Positions 11,843-22,700 of a stretch of 64,000 bases of DNA are shown here, one piece after another. Each line of letters begins with the position of its first letter. The stretch's first letter is position 1. A program made the position numbers and the translations under genes. The stretch lies in assembly GCA_038503075.1 (NCBI GenBank), contig JBCAML010000014.1:186001-250000 (forward strand). The letters run 5' to 3'. The stretch comes from Gyromitra esculenta (taxonomy: Eukaryota; Ascomycota; Pezizomycetes; Pezizales; Discinaceae). The notes beneath the pieces were generated by a model that saw only the letters and a program-made list of their open reading frames with translations, was not told the origin of the DNA and did not search any database.

Positions 11843-13662
11843 ATTTCGAACCTCAAACCCTTGGGAGATGGCCTCTTTCCTTCCCTCGCGGTAAAAATTG
11901 CTTTGGATTTACTCTTTGTGCTGAGTTTAGTGGTGTTGGCGTGGCTTGAAACGTTTAACTGGGCTTTCCTTCAACAGATGAAAGCGGGTTACTTTGGCTG
12001 AAGCTGATGTGTGTACTAAAAGGTACTTTTGAGTCCATACAATTGCAACTCTCTTTGTGTGATAAAATCTTGCTTGACATTTAAAAATTCTTTTCCGATG
12101 AGAAGGGATCGGGATCGATGACTGATCCGTTGTGCATATACGATGTGAAATGTACCTTCAGTTCAATAGCCTTGATGTTCGTTCATTTCCATTGTTCTCG
12201 CTAACTATAAATACAATGTTCTTAAATAATTTTGTGTGAATGGCGAGCGACTACGCGCTAGTGAGATCAATAGCCATACTATCCCTGAACCAAGCAGAGT
12301 GCACGGACCGCTAGACAAGCTTACATGTATCCTAGCGAGATCTACTATTCTCTCCTTCTCCCTCTTCCCCCTCTCATAAATCTTTCATCGAAAGCATATA
12401 ACAATAACAGCCAATCCGCAGTGCTGTATTCGCACCAGAAAAGCAACTATAAGATTGAAGATGAGTTTCAACATCTTCCCAACTAGAGGCAGTACTTAGT
12501 AACATTAATCAGCCGGGTCTTTAAACGACGATGAGCTTCTTCACCTCTCAAAACGAAGAAATCCATCAAAGCCCACTTTAATTTGGTCCACTATCAAGTC
12601 GCCAAAGTTACTCACACGCTCACATACTTCTTTACCCAAAAGGAAAATTTGCCATCCGAAGCATGTGCCTAATAGGCTTCCTTATCTTAATTATCAAGGA
12701 ATAAAACACCGATTATCACATTTCTAGATTGATTGTCCTACCGGATTAGCATCAGAAAATTTCTTCCGACAAGATTTGGATGAGGATAGCTTTGCTAATG
12801 GTGCTGACATCGCGGCTATCCCTTAAACCGTAACCGGTCCCTTTTGGGATCGGCTTTTACCTACTTTTCAGACTTTCATCAACTGTGCAGCAGTTACCCC
12901 TTAGATACCCATTGAGTTTATCACTGAACGATTCATTGAAGACAATTAGCCTTCAATGAAATTCTCATATTTTTAATAAATCTGTGGAGCTCTAGAGAGA
13001 ATTTTGGAAGTAGGGCCCCAATTGTGCCAAGCCAAAGCACTTTTGGTGTAGATTAAGCCTATGTCAGCAGTACCTAGAGCAATTCTAACCCCACAAGAAG
13101 ACAGTTTTTTCCCATTCTTAGCTATAGGTTACTTGAGTAGACTTACTTCGCAGTTTTTCGATTGCAGGGGCTATTTATTGTTTTTGCATGTGTGGGATGG
13201 CATGGGAGAAAGGTAGTGGTTTTTTGGTATCATGACGAAAAGTACTCATGGTGGTGTAAAAATGGGAATTAGAAATTTTGGTTTTTTTCCTGGTACAATC
13301 CCAGTTTTCTACGACCTACAAATTTACAAATGCAATAAATGTCTGTATACTAGCTAGATTTGTTGAGAAAATACTCTTGTATATGGTCAAAATTACCGGT
13401 CCCAAGCGGAACCAAAACCAGGTTACAGTCTAAGAGATAAATTGGAGCGGCTAGATTTTTTGCGAGTTATTTAGTCGAATTAGAATCATAAACATAAGAG
13501 GAGGCCCATAGAAGGTAAATTATTCATAATACAATTCATTTATATGAAGAGCTCATCTTCAATTCTTCTACGCTCAATCATGTAATCGTAAATCGCAACC
13601 ACCCAAAAAAAACCGAACCAGAACGCCAAAGCATGTCACCGTAGTAAAAACTCACCAATACG
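11843..13662. other. Intergenic, no gene seen
   Basis: Downstream of both flanking convergent genes. AT-rich, no ORF of note. One TACATGTA at 12322-12329. Confidence 0.6.
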
Positions 13663-14730
13663 CTAAAGGTTTCCTGTCCAAACCCAACTCGTAGCACATC
13701 CCGCTCCAACCTCTTTAATCTGCCTAAGCCCATCTGCAAATACCGCGGCATTAGGTATCTTCACCTCTTCAACAATCCCAACCACATCCCCACCTCCAGG
13801 CCCATCCCTACTCTTCCCACAATTCCCATGTTCGCCCCACCCCCAAGACACCAACTTTTGGTCAACGACCGCAACTACATGCTCGCTACCCGCTGCAAAC
13901 CTCTCAATCTTCCCCAAGCCCTCCGGCGGAAGTTGACCTTTATCATTGCGACCGTAGCCCACCAACCGAGCATCACCGTAAAGCACATAAACACCATTCC
14001 ATGAAGCTTGCACATCCCTCACTTGCCCCTCCAATCCCAACCCAGCAGCCTCCCTAATACCAAATTTATCACCTCCGAGCAACAGTACCCTCTTCGTCAC
14101 CTCTAAACCCTCGACCCTCTCCACCAAAAACGTAAACTCTCTCCCACAAACCGCATATCCAACATCCCAATCCACGAGTATCCTCCGCGGCCTATCTACC
14201 ACAGCAGCTACTGGTAATCCCAGCTGTCCCTTCCTCCCCGCGCCCCACCCATATACATGCCCATTCGATAAGACCACCACCGTATGCGCCATCCCAGAGT
14301 CTATCCTCTCAATTACTGTACCTTCGGGTGGGAAACCTTGTATTAGTCCACCAGAACTACTGCACTCTCCACCTAGTCCAAGCTCCCCTTTAGGGCCATG
14401 TCCAGCTGAATATACATCCCCGTTCTGTGCAACCTTTATAGTGAAGTTCCACCCAGCAGACACGAGACTCCAGCGATGTGCGCCAGGGATGCGGTGGAAT
14501 TTTGATAGAGAGCTATCTGTTGCAGGGATGCATTGAGTGTATGTGTTATCGCCTACAGCATACAGTTCGCCGGTAGGGAAGAGGACGAGGGTGTGGTTCC
14601 CGCCGCCGATGATACAGCTAGGTGCTGTGGATGGGAAGGGGGGGTGGATGCAAGGAGTGGGGGTGGACACGTCAGTTCTATGGGAGAGAGAGAGCTGGCC
14701 GTGGCCATTGGAGCCAAAGGAGTGGAGCAT
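13663..14730 (-). CDS. ATS1: RCC1-repeat protein, Ats1/Kti13-like
   Basis: Seven-bladed RCC1-type propeller. In yeast Ats1/Kti13 partners Kti11/Dph3 in tRNA wobble-uridine and diphthamide modification (family knowledge). The gene is a single exon of 355 codons, close to the 333 aa yeast protein. The start is the ATG at 14730, which gives MLHSFGSNGHGQLSLSH; the open frame further upstream lacks an ATG. RCC1 repeats are visible as GGGNHTLVLFPTGELYAVGD, SAGWNFTIKVAQNGDVYSAG, DSGMAHTVVVLSNGHVYGWG, AAGSEHVVAVVDQKLVSWGW and a closing GCATSWVWTGNL. It is divergent to the ribosomal protein gene uS9 across a 304-bp spacer, a sensible pairing for a translation-related factor. Family assignment is firm; orthology to Ats1 is likely but not tested. 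Confidence 0.82.
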   Translation of the reverse strand: MLHSFGSNGHGQLSLSHRTDVSTPTPCIHPPFPSTAPSCIIGGGNHTLVLFPTGELYAVGDNTYTQCIPATDSSLSKFHRIPGAHRWSLVSAGWNFTIKVAQNGDVYSAGHGPKGELGLGGECSSSGGLIQGFPPEGTVIERIDSGMAHTVVVLSNGHVYGWGAGRKGQLGLPVAAVVDRPRRILVDWDVGYAVCGREFTFLVERVEGLEVTKRVLLLGGDKFGIREAAGLGLEGQVRDVQASWNGVYVLYGDARLVGYGRNDKGQLPPEGLGKIERFAAGSEHVVAVVDQKLVSWGWGEHGNCGKSRDGPGGGDVVGIVEEVKIPNAAVFADGLRQIKEVGAGCATSWVWTGNL

Positions 14731-15034
14731 GGCTGTAGCCCAATGTCTACCGCGAGTGGGAGTAAGGGTGAGAACGGGTGACGTTGAAAGTGCTGGTCCG
14801 GGTAACAGGATGCCCGTTGCCCTTTCTCCGGGGCTCAACCCTACCGTGACGGCGGATCACAGATCTGGCGAGGAAAGCTTGGCGCGCACAGAGCAACGGG
14901 AACTCGTTCCACCATCACGAAAATTATTCCGCCCTACGACAACAACGACGACCGTACGAACGAACGACGACAGCCCATCACGACCATCCCTTCCTACGCC
15001 GAATACCCCTCCGGACGTCGAAAACTGTAGAAAG
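14731..15034. promoter_or_regulatory. Divergent promoter, ATS1-like / uS9
   Basis: 304-bp spacer between two divergent start codons. It contains AACCCTA at 14837-14843, which resembles the telobox-like (Tbf1-type) element found in many fungal ribosomal protein promoters. Assignment is by position and motif only. Confidence 0.4.
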
Positions 15035-15820
15035 ATGGCTACCACCAACCAATCCGTTCAATGCTTCGGCAAGAAGAAAACTGGTAAGAAACTTTCGATA
15101 TTCTTTAAAGATTCAATATACTAACATAACCCCGTAGCTACCGCCGTCGCCCACTGCAAGGTACCACCTCTCCTGAAGCCAACTCTTTCTCACAACTAAA
15201 CTAACCCCCTCTAGGCCGGCCGTGGTCTCGTCAAAGTGAACGGCTCTCCGCTCAACCTCGTCCAGCCTGAGATCCTCCGCTTCAAGGTTTACGAGCCCCT
15301 CCTCATCGTCGGCCTCGACAAGTTCGCCGATGTCGATATCCGTGTGCGTGTCACCGGTGGTGGACACACTTCCCAGATCTACGCTATCCGTCAGGCTATC
15401 TCCAAGAGCATTGTTGCGTACTACCAGAAGTTTGTTGATGAGCACAGCAAAAACCAGCTGAAGCAGGCTCTGCTCTCGTATGATCGCTCTCTGTTGGTTG
15501 CGGATAATAGACGGTGTGAGCCGAAGAAGTTTGGTGGTCCGGGTGCGAGGGCAAGGTACCAAAGTAGGTTTTCTTCCCAGGGTTGGAAGATCACTTGGTG
15601 GTTGTATTGGTGGTGGGGTGGTGTTTTTGGTGGATGGAATGGTATATCTATACATTTTGCATACGCAATTATAGATATTATATATCTGCGTATTCCCGGA
15701 TGCAATGATATATCTCCACATCTACCAAACTCACGGACACTACACACCCCGCCACACGCACAGACACCAGATATTACACGACAGGACAGCGCTAATGAAC
15801 CAACAGAATCCTACCGTTAA
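15035..15820 (+). CDS. RPS16: 40S ribosomal protein uS9 (S16)
   Basis: Small-subunit ribosomal protein whose C-terminal tail reaches the P-site tRNA. Four exons: 15035-15083, 15138-15160, 15215-15563 and 15807-15820. They total 435 nt, that is 144 aa, matching the family length (143 in yeast). The start [16 protein letters not shown] is canonical. The body includes [37 protein letters not shown] and [20 protein letters not shown]. The invariant end K-S-Y-R is split: the last lysine is completed by a 14-nt terminal exon after a 243-nt intron. Without that exon the frame runs into unrelated sequence. Intron-rich 5' ends are usual for fungal ribosomal protein genes. Confidence 0.96.
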
Positions 15821-18800
15821 ACTTCGTTTTGCCTTCTCTTTTTTTTTCTTTCTTGCGGTGGTCAGAAGGGTTTCCGGTTTTCTTGGTGGGGATGGGAGTT
15901 GATTTTTCCAACTAAAAATTACATCTGTATGAAAAAATGGCTACTTCTACAACAATAAATCTGAAAACTCGGTACCCGGTGCTCTGAGAAGGATAAACAA
16001 ATTTATACGAAGTGTTATTTCCTGCGAATGTGTGCGAAAAAGGGGCAGATAGGGCGTTGGAAGGGGGAGGGTGAGGGTTTGCGGGGATTTCTGCAACGAG
16101 GGATGGTTTCAGGTCAGCAGATAAAGGAGGAAAGGAGCTAATGGTTGCGGGGTAATAAAGTGCCTATGTGAGGGTACCAAAGTAATTTGGGGTATGGGCT
16201 TCTGACAGTATGGACTTGAGCCTTTTCATGGGGTTTGACTACCAGCGCCCTGATATTCCTGGCCCAAAAACTACCTAAATCTCGTTGAGAAATATACCCA
16301 TTAGAGCTTGTTGGATATCGTACAAAACTCGTAGTGGGAAAACAAATTAGTATCTGTGTCATAACTGGCATATTTATTTGGTTTGGAGTTTACAAATTTA
16401 AAACTTACCACTTTATTACTGCTCCATTTGTACCTTAAAAAGTGTATTTGCATCACGCTATATCACTCGACTCTTTGCCCCGTTTTCTGTTCTACCTTTA
16501 CTCGCTAGCTATTAGGGTCTAAGTGGCAAACTCTTGCTTCCTCCAGATTTGACTGGTGGTCTTTATATTGACTACTCTTCTGCTGACATTTGTGGCGTGC
16601 TTTTGCTCGTTTTGAAATACAGCCTAACTCATTTGCACCCCCGGTCGTGAGCACGTCAAAAGTAGAGTTGTTGGGGCAACGATCTGATTGAATTAGAAAT
16701 CGTACAGAGCAAAATAGATCCGTCGAAATTGGCAATTACAGTTTAGATGATTCCATAAACTGAAAACGTGGGGAAGGATGGGGCACAAGATCTTGCTCTG
16801 CATATGTAAGTAACGGTAACTACATGTAGGTTCAAGTGATAAACTACATGTATGAATTAAATCGCAATCTCAATCCCAGTATTTTCAGATCCTATAGATC
16901 TCTTAAGAAAGTCGTTCAAGTATCAGGATCTACCTGTAACAGAGCCTGTTCGTGCCTAATCACTCGATACACGTAGTAGGGAACGAGCCTACACGTCGTT
17001 AAATGTACAGAAAGTTTCTAGCGGGCACATCCTCAAATATCGAGACAGCTACAATGTTCTCCAAGAAAATACTTTATTACTAGGTAAATGATAACTTACA
17101 AAATTCTTTGTCTGTGGTTGGATATCGTATGGGGCTTAGGTCTTAGGGTTTTTTATGCTAATCCTCGTCTCTTGGCGAATCTTGGCACGCACGGCAAATT
17201 TTCTTTACTTAAACTTTTTTCTCTCCTTCGCTTTGTCTTCACCAACGTTGGATTAAACACATTTTCTATCCGGAATCACCTCGCAAATGCACACATTTAG
17301 GAGCATTTACTGACAGCAAGGTCTCAGCAATCAGAAAACGTCTATGTCTTTTGTAGGTTATCTGCTCCCATTTATTTCACACGCCCTCTCCCCTATACCT
17401 GATCATTCTATTGCCCACATTCCTCCTACAATGATGAGAAACCATTTCAAATTTACAGTTATCCCTGTCTGAAAACGACAATTGTTTTATCTGTTGATTC
17501 CACACTTCTGAGATACCTTTCATTTCCCGAATTACTTATAACTTCCGTCGATGATTGCATGTGGGGGATTTTTCTAACAGGCTGGGAAGTAGGTCTATAA
17601 TAAAACGAATTATCAAAACGGTAGACCAGGAACCTGATGAACAGGTGACTGCCCGAGTACAGGACACTGTTTCTAGAACTTGCCTTATTCCTGTCTATTA
17701 TCGATGATAATTTTGTAGGAATAAGGCCAAAGTTGCAAAGGTGAGCTTTTGAAACTTCTCTTTCTCTCACTATAATCTTATCCATTCCTGCCCGCGTTTG
17801 CATGATGAATTCCTGTGATAGGGACATCTTATACCTTCGAGTAATTGATGATACCCAATTGAATCAAGATAGTAAACCCTCTGATTAACGCAATACCCAC
17901 CCCCCCATCACACTTCTTACACTACGATTACCAAAAGTCCCATTGTGTATCACCGTCCGCTAATACTGCGAAGATCTTAATCACCTAGGGTACAAGTACT
18001 TCGTAACGCTTCAGCACACAGATAACCACCATCAGGTTAGATTATCTTTATTTTTACTACAAAAAATGCGGAATGTGCAAAGTTTAAAATAGACATTCAA
18101 AGTCAGACTTCCAAGAAAGGTCTTGCGGTTGTCATAGACAATACAAAAATGGGTTCTTGCGTATGCTACCGGAAACCACGAATGCTTCTTTTTGCTTTGC
18201 GAGTGGGTGTTGGGTTGTCACAGAAAAAATACATACGTTTTGGGTTAAACTTTCGCGTTTTATCGCGAATTGTACTTTGTGATAGGCTGTCTCTGGCAAT
18301 AGCTACACTGTCTTATTCACCACAGGAGCTATTCTCTTGGCTACGGCTTCTCGATACCTTCTCCCGAAAAACTAATTATCGATCCTCGCGTAGCTGGAAC
18401 ACGTAATATAAAGGAGCCAGGCATCGCAAATGTAAGAAATTGTTATCCAGCTAACCCATATCTCAAAAATCTTGACGCACACAATATGAAGAGCCAGACA
18501 TACAGGGACGCCAGTACCCTCCCATTGACGTCAGATGCCATGTAGTTTATTCATTTGGTGAAACGCGTATAAAAGGTTATAGAAAAATAAATTCAGCGCA
18601 CTAACATCATGATAAAACATGAAATGCTTCCTAGTCTCGAGATGGACACGAGATCCAGTATTCTTAAACAGTTTTGGCTGAAGCATACTATTTCTTATCC
18701 TGTCTACTCCGCTAGAGGGGGTTCTTGGAGATTTCTGGGGAGTGGGTATTTGATGCAGGAAGGTGGAGTCTGGCCGCTGGGGGAATTTTCGAATTCCAGG

Positions 18801-19126
18801 ACCACTTGTCCGTTCTCGCGGTAGGAAGGAATAATGAAAGTCTTGACCAGATTTGAGATGATCTGCTTAGAATAAAAAGGTCCAGAACCAGTTCAAACTA
18901 TTAGCTTTCGAGAGAGAAATCGTACAAAGGGCAAATAAATTAGGATAAAACACACCCAAGCTTCCAGTGACGATGCGACTCAAACCTCGATAATAAAGAG
19001 ACAATAAAGTCTCGAAGCTGTGCTGTATTTAACGTGGGATCCCTATTTAATAGCACAGCGTTCGTCAATAAAAAAAGTCAGAAGACGCCCAACCCCCTAA
19101 AACTCACCCACGAAAACCACTTCCCC
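15821..19126. other. Long intergenic stretch, no gene recognised
   Basis: AT-rich, with several ATG ORFs of 70-122 codons (for example 17827-17459 minus, and 18609-18824 plus with TATAAAAG about 40 bp upstream). None shows a recognisable family or repeat. Two TACATGTA copies occur at 16821 and 16845. Confidence 0.55.
16821..16852. repeat. Pair of TACATGTA palindromes 24 bp apart
   Basis: TACATGTA at 16821-16828 and 16845-16852; both are preceded by A-A-C or A-C. This is the tightest pair among the 14 copies in the window. Confidence 0.5.
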
Positions 19127-19735
19127 TCACTGGCCACCACAAGTCTCTGAGCTCTCCTCCACCTCCGAATCTGTCTTACACCTTTTCTGTGGCATAGGTG
19201 GGAGATATCCTGGCACGGTGCGACCCTCCCTAACTGCAATCCTCGAAAACACAGCAGTCGAATCACGCACTGGGTTCACAATCAAAAAGCTCCGTAGGCA
19301 ATAGCCGAGATCTTCACACGGTAATTCCATAGCGGGGGGGAACAGCGGAGATTCGCGAGAGGGCCGTACGGGTAAGATCGGCTGGCTTTTAGGCGAGTGT
19401 TGCACAAACTGAGTGATATCCATGGTTGTGACAGCTTGCTGGGCAACGGGGTTGACCATCCTTGCGGATCTTCGCTTATGCGTTCTGTAGGCTTTTTGGA
19501 TACCCTGATGGCTCAACCACTCGTTTGTTGGACTGTGGCTGATGGTGCTGGTGGTGGTCCCGACGTTTCGGGCCACAGAATGATAGGCGCTGGGATAATG
19601 AGATTGCACATAGACTGGGATGGCAGGTTCATCATATTGGGGGCGTGCTACTTGATCCTGGGATTCGTTACAGACGTTCAAATGGGCTCTAGTATTGGAG
19701 TTTTTGGTCTTCTGGGGGTTGGGTTGGGGCTCCAT
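19127..19735 (-). CDS. Orphan protein, 202 aa
   Basis: Open ATG frame of 202 codons that I do not recognise. It is Pro/Ser/Thr-rich with several S-P or T-P pairs (HSPTNEW, QHSPKSQP), a basic patch YRTHKRRSARM near residue 90 and an acidic end SEVEESSETCGGQ. There is no signal peptide or membrane segment. Composition is more protein-like than that of the surrounding ORFs, with no low-complexity runs. It stands alone in a gene-poor block and may have unseen introns. It could be a lineage-specific regulatory protein or a chance ORF. Confidence 0.4.
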   Translation of the reverse strand: MEPQPNPQKTKNSNTRAHLNVCNESQDQVARPQYDEPAIPVYVQSHYPSAYHSVARNVGTTTSTISHSPTNEWLSHQGIQKAYRTHKRRSARMVNPVAQQAVTTMDITQFVQHSPKSQPILPVRPSRESPLFPPAMELPCEDLGYCLRSFLIVNPVRDSTAVFSRIAVREGRTVPGYLPPMPQKRCKTDSEVEESSETCGGQ

Positions 19736-22700
19736 TTTGAGAAAGTGGGTGAGTCAGAAGAATGTTGTTGATTTTGAGGGACCTGCTAGCGGATTGAGTC
19801 TGGCGACGAGACTAAAAAATTTGCCGTTGTTGCTTTTCTATACCTAGAAGTGTTTGATTTTATTTTTTGTGGAGGGGAGAGCAGCGATTTATATCTAAGC
19901 TTGTCATAAACATGAAATCGCTAACAAGAACTCCATGGTGAGACAACAGAAATCGTATGAAAGCATCAGGAAGGCGGGTGCGCTACGGCCATCCCCAAAC
20001 TCGAAGTCCAAGAGGCAATGCAGGGGGCTCGGTAACATCAGTAGCCCAGTACCTACTACATGTCCAGCCTTGCCTGATCTCGCCTCCTCCTTCGCCTCCA
20101 CAAGTCAGCTATCCTCCCACCCCAACCTACACCTGCATTAGTCGACATTACCCCATACACGGGATAGAGAAAGAATATCCTTCTTTCCCAGCAACCAAGT
20201 TAGTTTCCTAACTTGTGCTTTCTCTGTCGCGCATGGCCCTGTGCTGCGTGGGGTGACATATCATAAGCCATCATACTAGGTCCCAAGAATTTCCCCGCTC
20301 CCACATTATGACATATCATAAACAAATTTTTTTTTTTTTTTAAGCCGATAACGAGGCTGGAGAAAACTGAGATGGAAGTCAGGTAACTTCTGTCTCATAC
20401 GGATCGGAATATTCCCACCCAGCTACAGTGGCTGGCAGCGTCAGGGAATGAGTCAAGATGACAGGATATATTCCACATTTTTGCTCTAGGGGTGAGGAAG
20501 GTACAGCCGTTCGTGCAAAGGAGTATGGCGCAAGACCAGCCATGTTGAGAATACGCCCTGATATCCTACCTCAACCGGAGATCGAGCTTTGTTCAAGTGC
20601 TTGTGATAGCCTCGAGTGATATATCATGACGCTTAGCTAGCATACTCAAGGCCTTCCCTACACTATACTTGAATTCCAAAGGATACTGAGGATATGGTGG
20701 TCTAGCATAGACGTATTCAATTTTAAGAGCACGATGCTGAGCGCCAACTAGCAAATTCAAGCTCCCTCCCTAGCTATACTACTGAGTATTAAATAACAAA
20801 ATTGAGGGCACAACGAACATAGAGTAAGTCTAACCAAAAAAATATATGATGGAAGGCGGAACGACGGTTACACATCCGGCCATCCAGGGCTTCGGGAAAT
20901 TTCTAGCGTTAACCTGTACGGTCGCTATACTTAAACAATAGCACCAGTAATCGTCAGCAAGCACTTTCTAAATCGCGCATTCAAGGATAACGTCTCGGAA
21001 ATTAGATGTTATTTTTTTTCTCTGCGCGAACAACCCCTCCCCATGTTAACACATCAAGCTAAGTATGTATTGTGGAGTAAGAGTACATGTAACAGCGGGA
21101 TACCCCTCCCGTAGACGAGAAACGCCTCAGTTATAGAGAAAAAGAAAAGAAAAGAAAAATGGGCGGGGGATCGCTGCCAAGCTTAAGCTGATCTTTTTTG
21201 TCTGTATTTAGGTTCTTGCATTATATGCATTGCACCAGCCGATAGGGTGACTAACCTGGCTGAATCACGCCCGACTCTGCCGTGACGATGGTTAAGAGTA
21301 CCAGCAACCCCCCCAATCTAGCAATCGTGCAGGAACTCTCTTATTAGCGGTGCTATTAGCACAGCGAGAGGGCTTGAAAACAAGGATAGATGGTGGGGTT
21401 TGGTTGGGAGCCACTTAACCAGCTTTATTACAACTGCTTTTGGACGCTAAACCACATCAGCCTACGGAGTAGGATCATTCCTGTGAGTTGGATGTTGATC
21501 CTCACAGCCTTGGATACCTTTTAGTTGATACCGGCTCAGATCTAGATATTCCGCTCCAGTTATCTGACCTCAAAAAAATAACCGCCCGGATCTCTTTACC
21601 ATGTTTTCCTAACGGCCTTCATCCCATCCCTCAGTTGTCTTTTTTCGTGTACGAAGCTCTACGGGGAGGGCCTAGAGCTGCAGGGGTTTCAGGGGGTTGC
21701 CTGATTATTGAATATGCGTCTGGATAACATTTGGTATGGGTTGGCAAACCAGATTCAAATGATTCCTGTTATGATCGTTTGTGGAGACTTCTCATCGATT
21801 ACGGACCAGGTTCAGCATATGCCCACAAATCCAACAACTTTGTAGCAGGTTGGACACAGGATAGTTCTAATTTACACAATCTCATTCCAGTATATTACAA
21901 CCGGGTGGTATATTTACTAGGATATAGGGCGAGACACCTAGATGTGTAAGCCCCATCCATCCAATATAGCCACCCAGGGCTAGTCGGACACGGCTCTACA
22001 CGAACCGTAGAGCTTACGATCTGATAATCAACAGTACCTATCGCCCGAAGAGGTGTAGGCTAGAAAATCAAGACATACTTGTAACGACTTTGGTTACTTT
22101 TTGGACGCCCGATTTCCAAACGCTCGGACCTCGTAATATTGAGTTTTTTCTTTTTGGTAATTACTATTTCTTTTTTGAGTGGGGGGGGTCTCCCCACAGT
22201 CAACCTCCCCCCACGCGCAAGTGCTCCTAAACCGCCGCGATAGGTACCATAAGTACAGGTATGTATGTACGTCTCCGAGCCAACCACCCGGGAATGCATG
22301 CCGAGTGTATCCATGGTATGTTTATGAACTAGGATCGCTGCTTATACCTTGAGAACTATAACATCCTAATCCTTCAGCGGATCGAGAACGCGTTGGTCCA
22401 AATCGTGAATTCGGCTCGAGAATTTAGCCGACTGGCCAATAATGTCAGCCCGAGCGAAACTCGTGCTCCGTTGGATTTCTGAAGGAAAGATGGTTGGCTC
22501 ATTGAAGCGCTGACGAATTGGCTACCTGCGCGAGATTGCGTACATGGTCACTGAAGAAAAAGTCGATACTCCCTTACTAGGAGGGGGGGATGAAGAATAA
22601 AACTTGCGTAGGTATAATTCGTGGGGGCTTGCTGCAATGTGCTGCTGGGAGATGGTCTTGAGGTTCCCCCCGTTGGAATCTATTGCTTTTTTTCGTGGCA

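Noticed and set aside
17459..17827. 122-codon ATG ORF on the minus strand
   Set aside because: No recognisable feature, AT-rich chance-like composition.
21488..21727. DTGSDLDI in a 79-codon frame, like an aspartic protease of a retroelement
   Set aside because: One short motif only; no reverse transcriptase, integrase or LTR around it, and no second catalytic motif.
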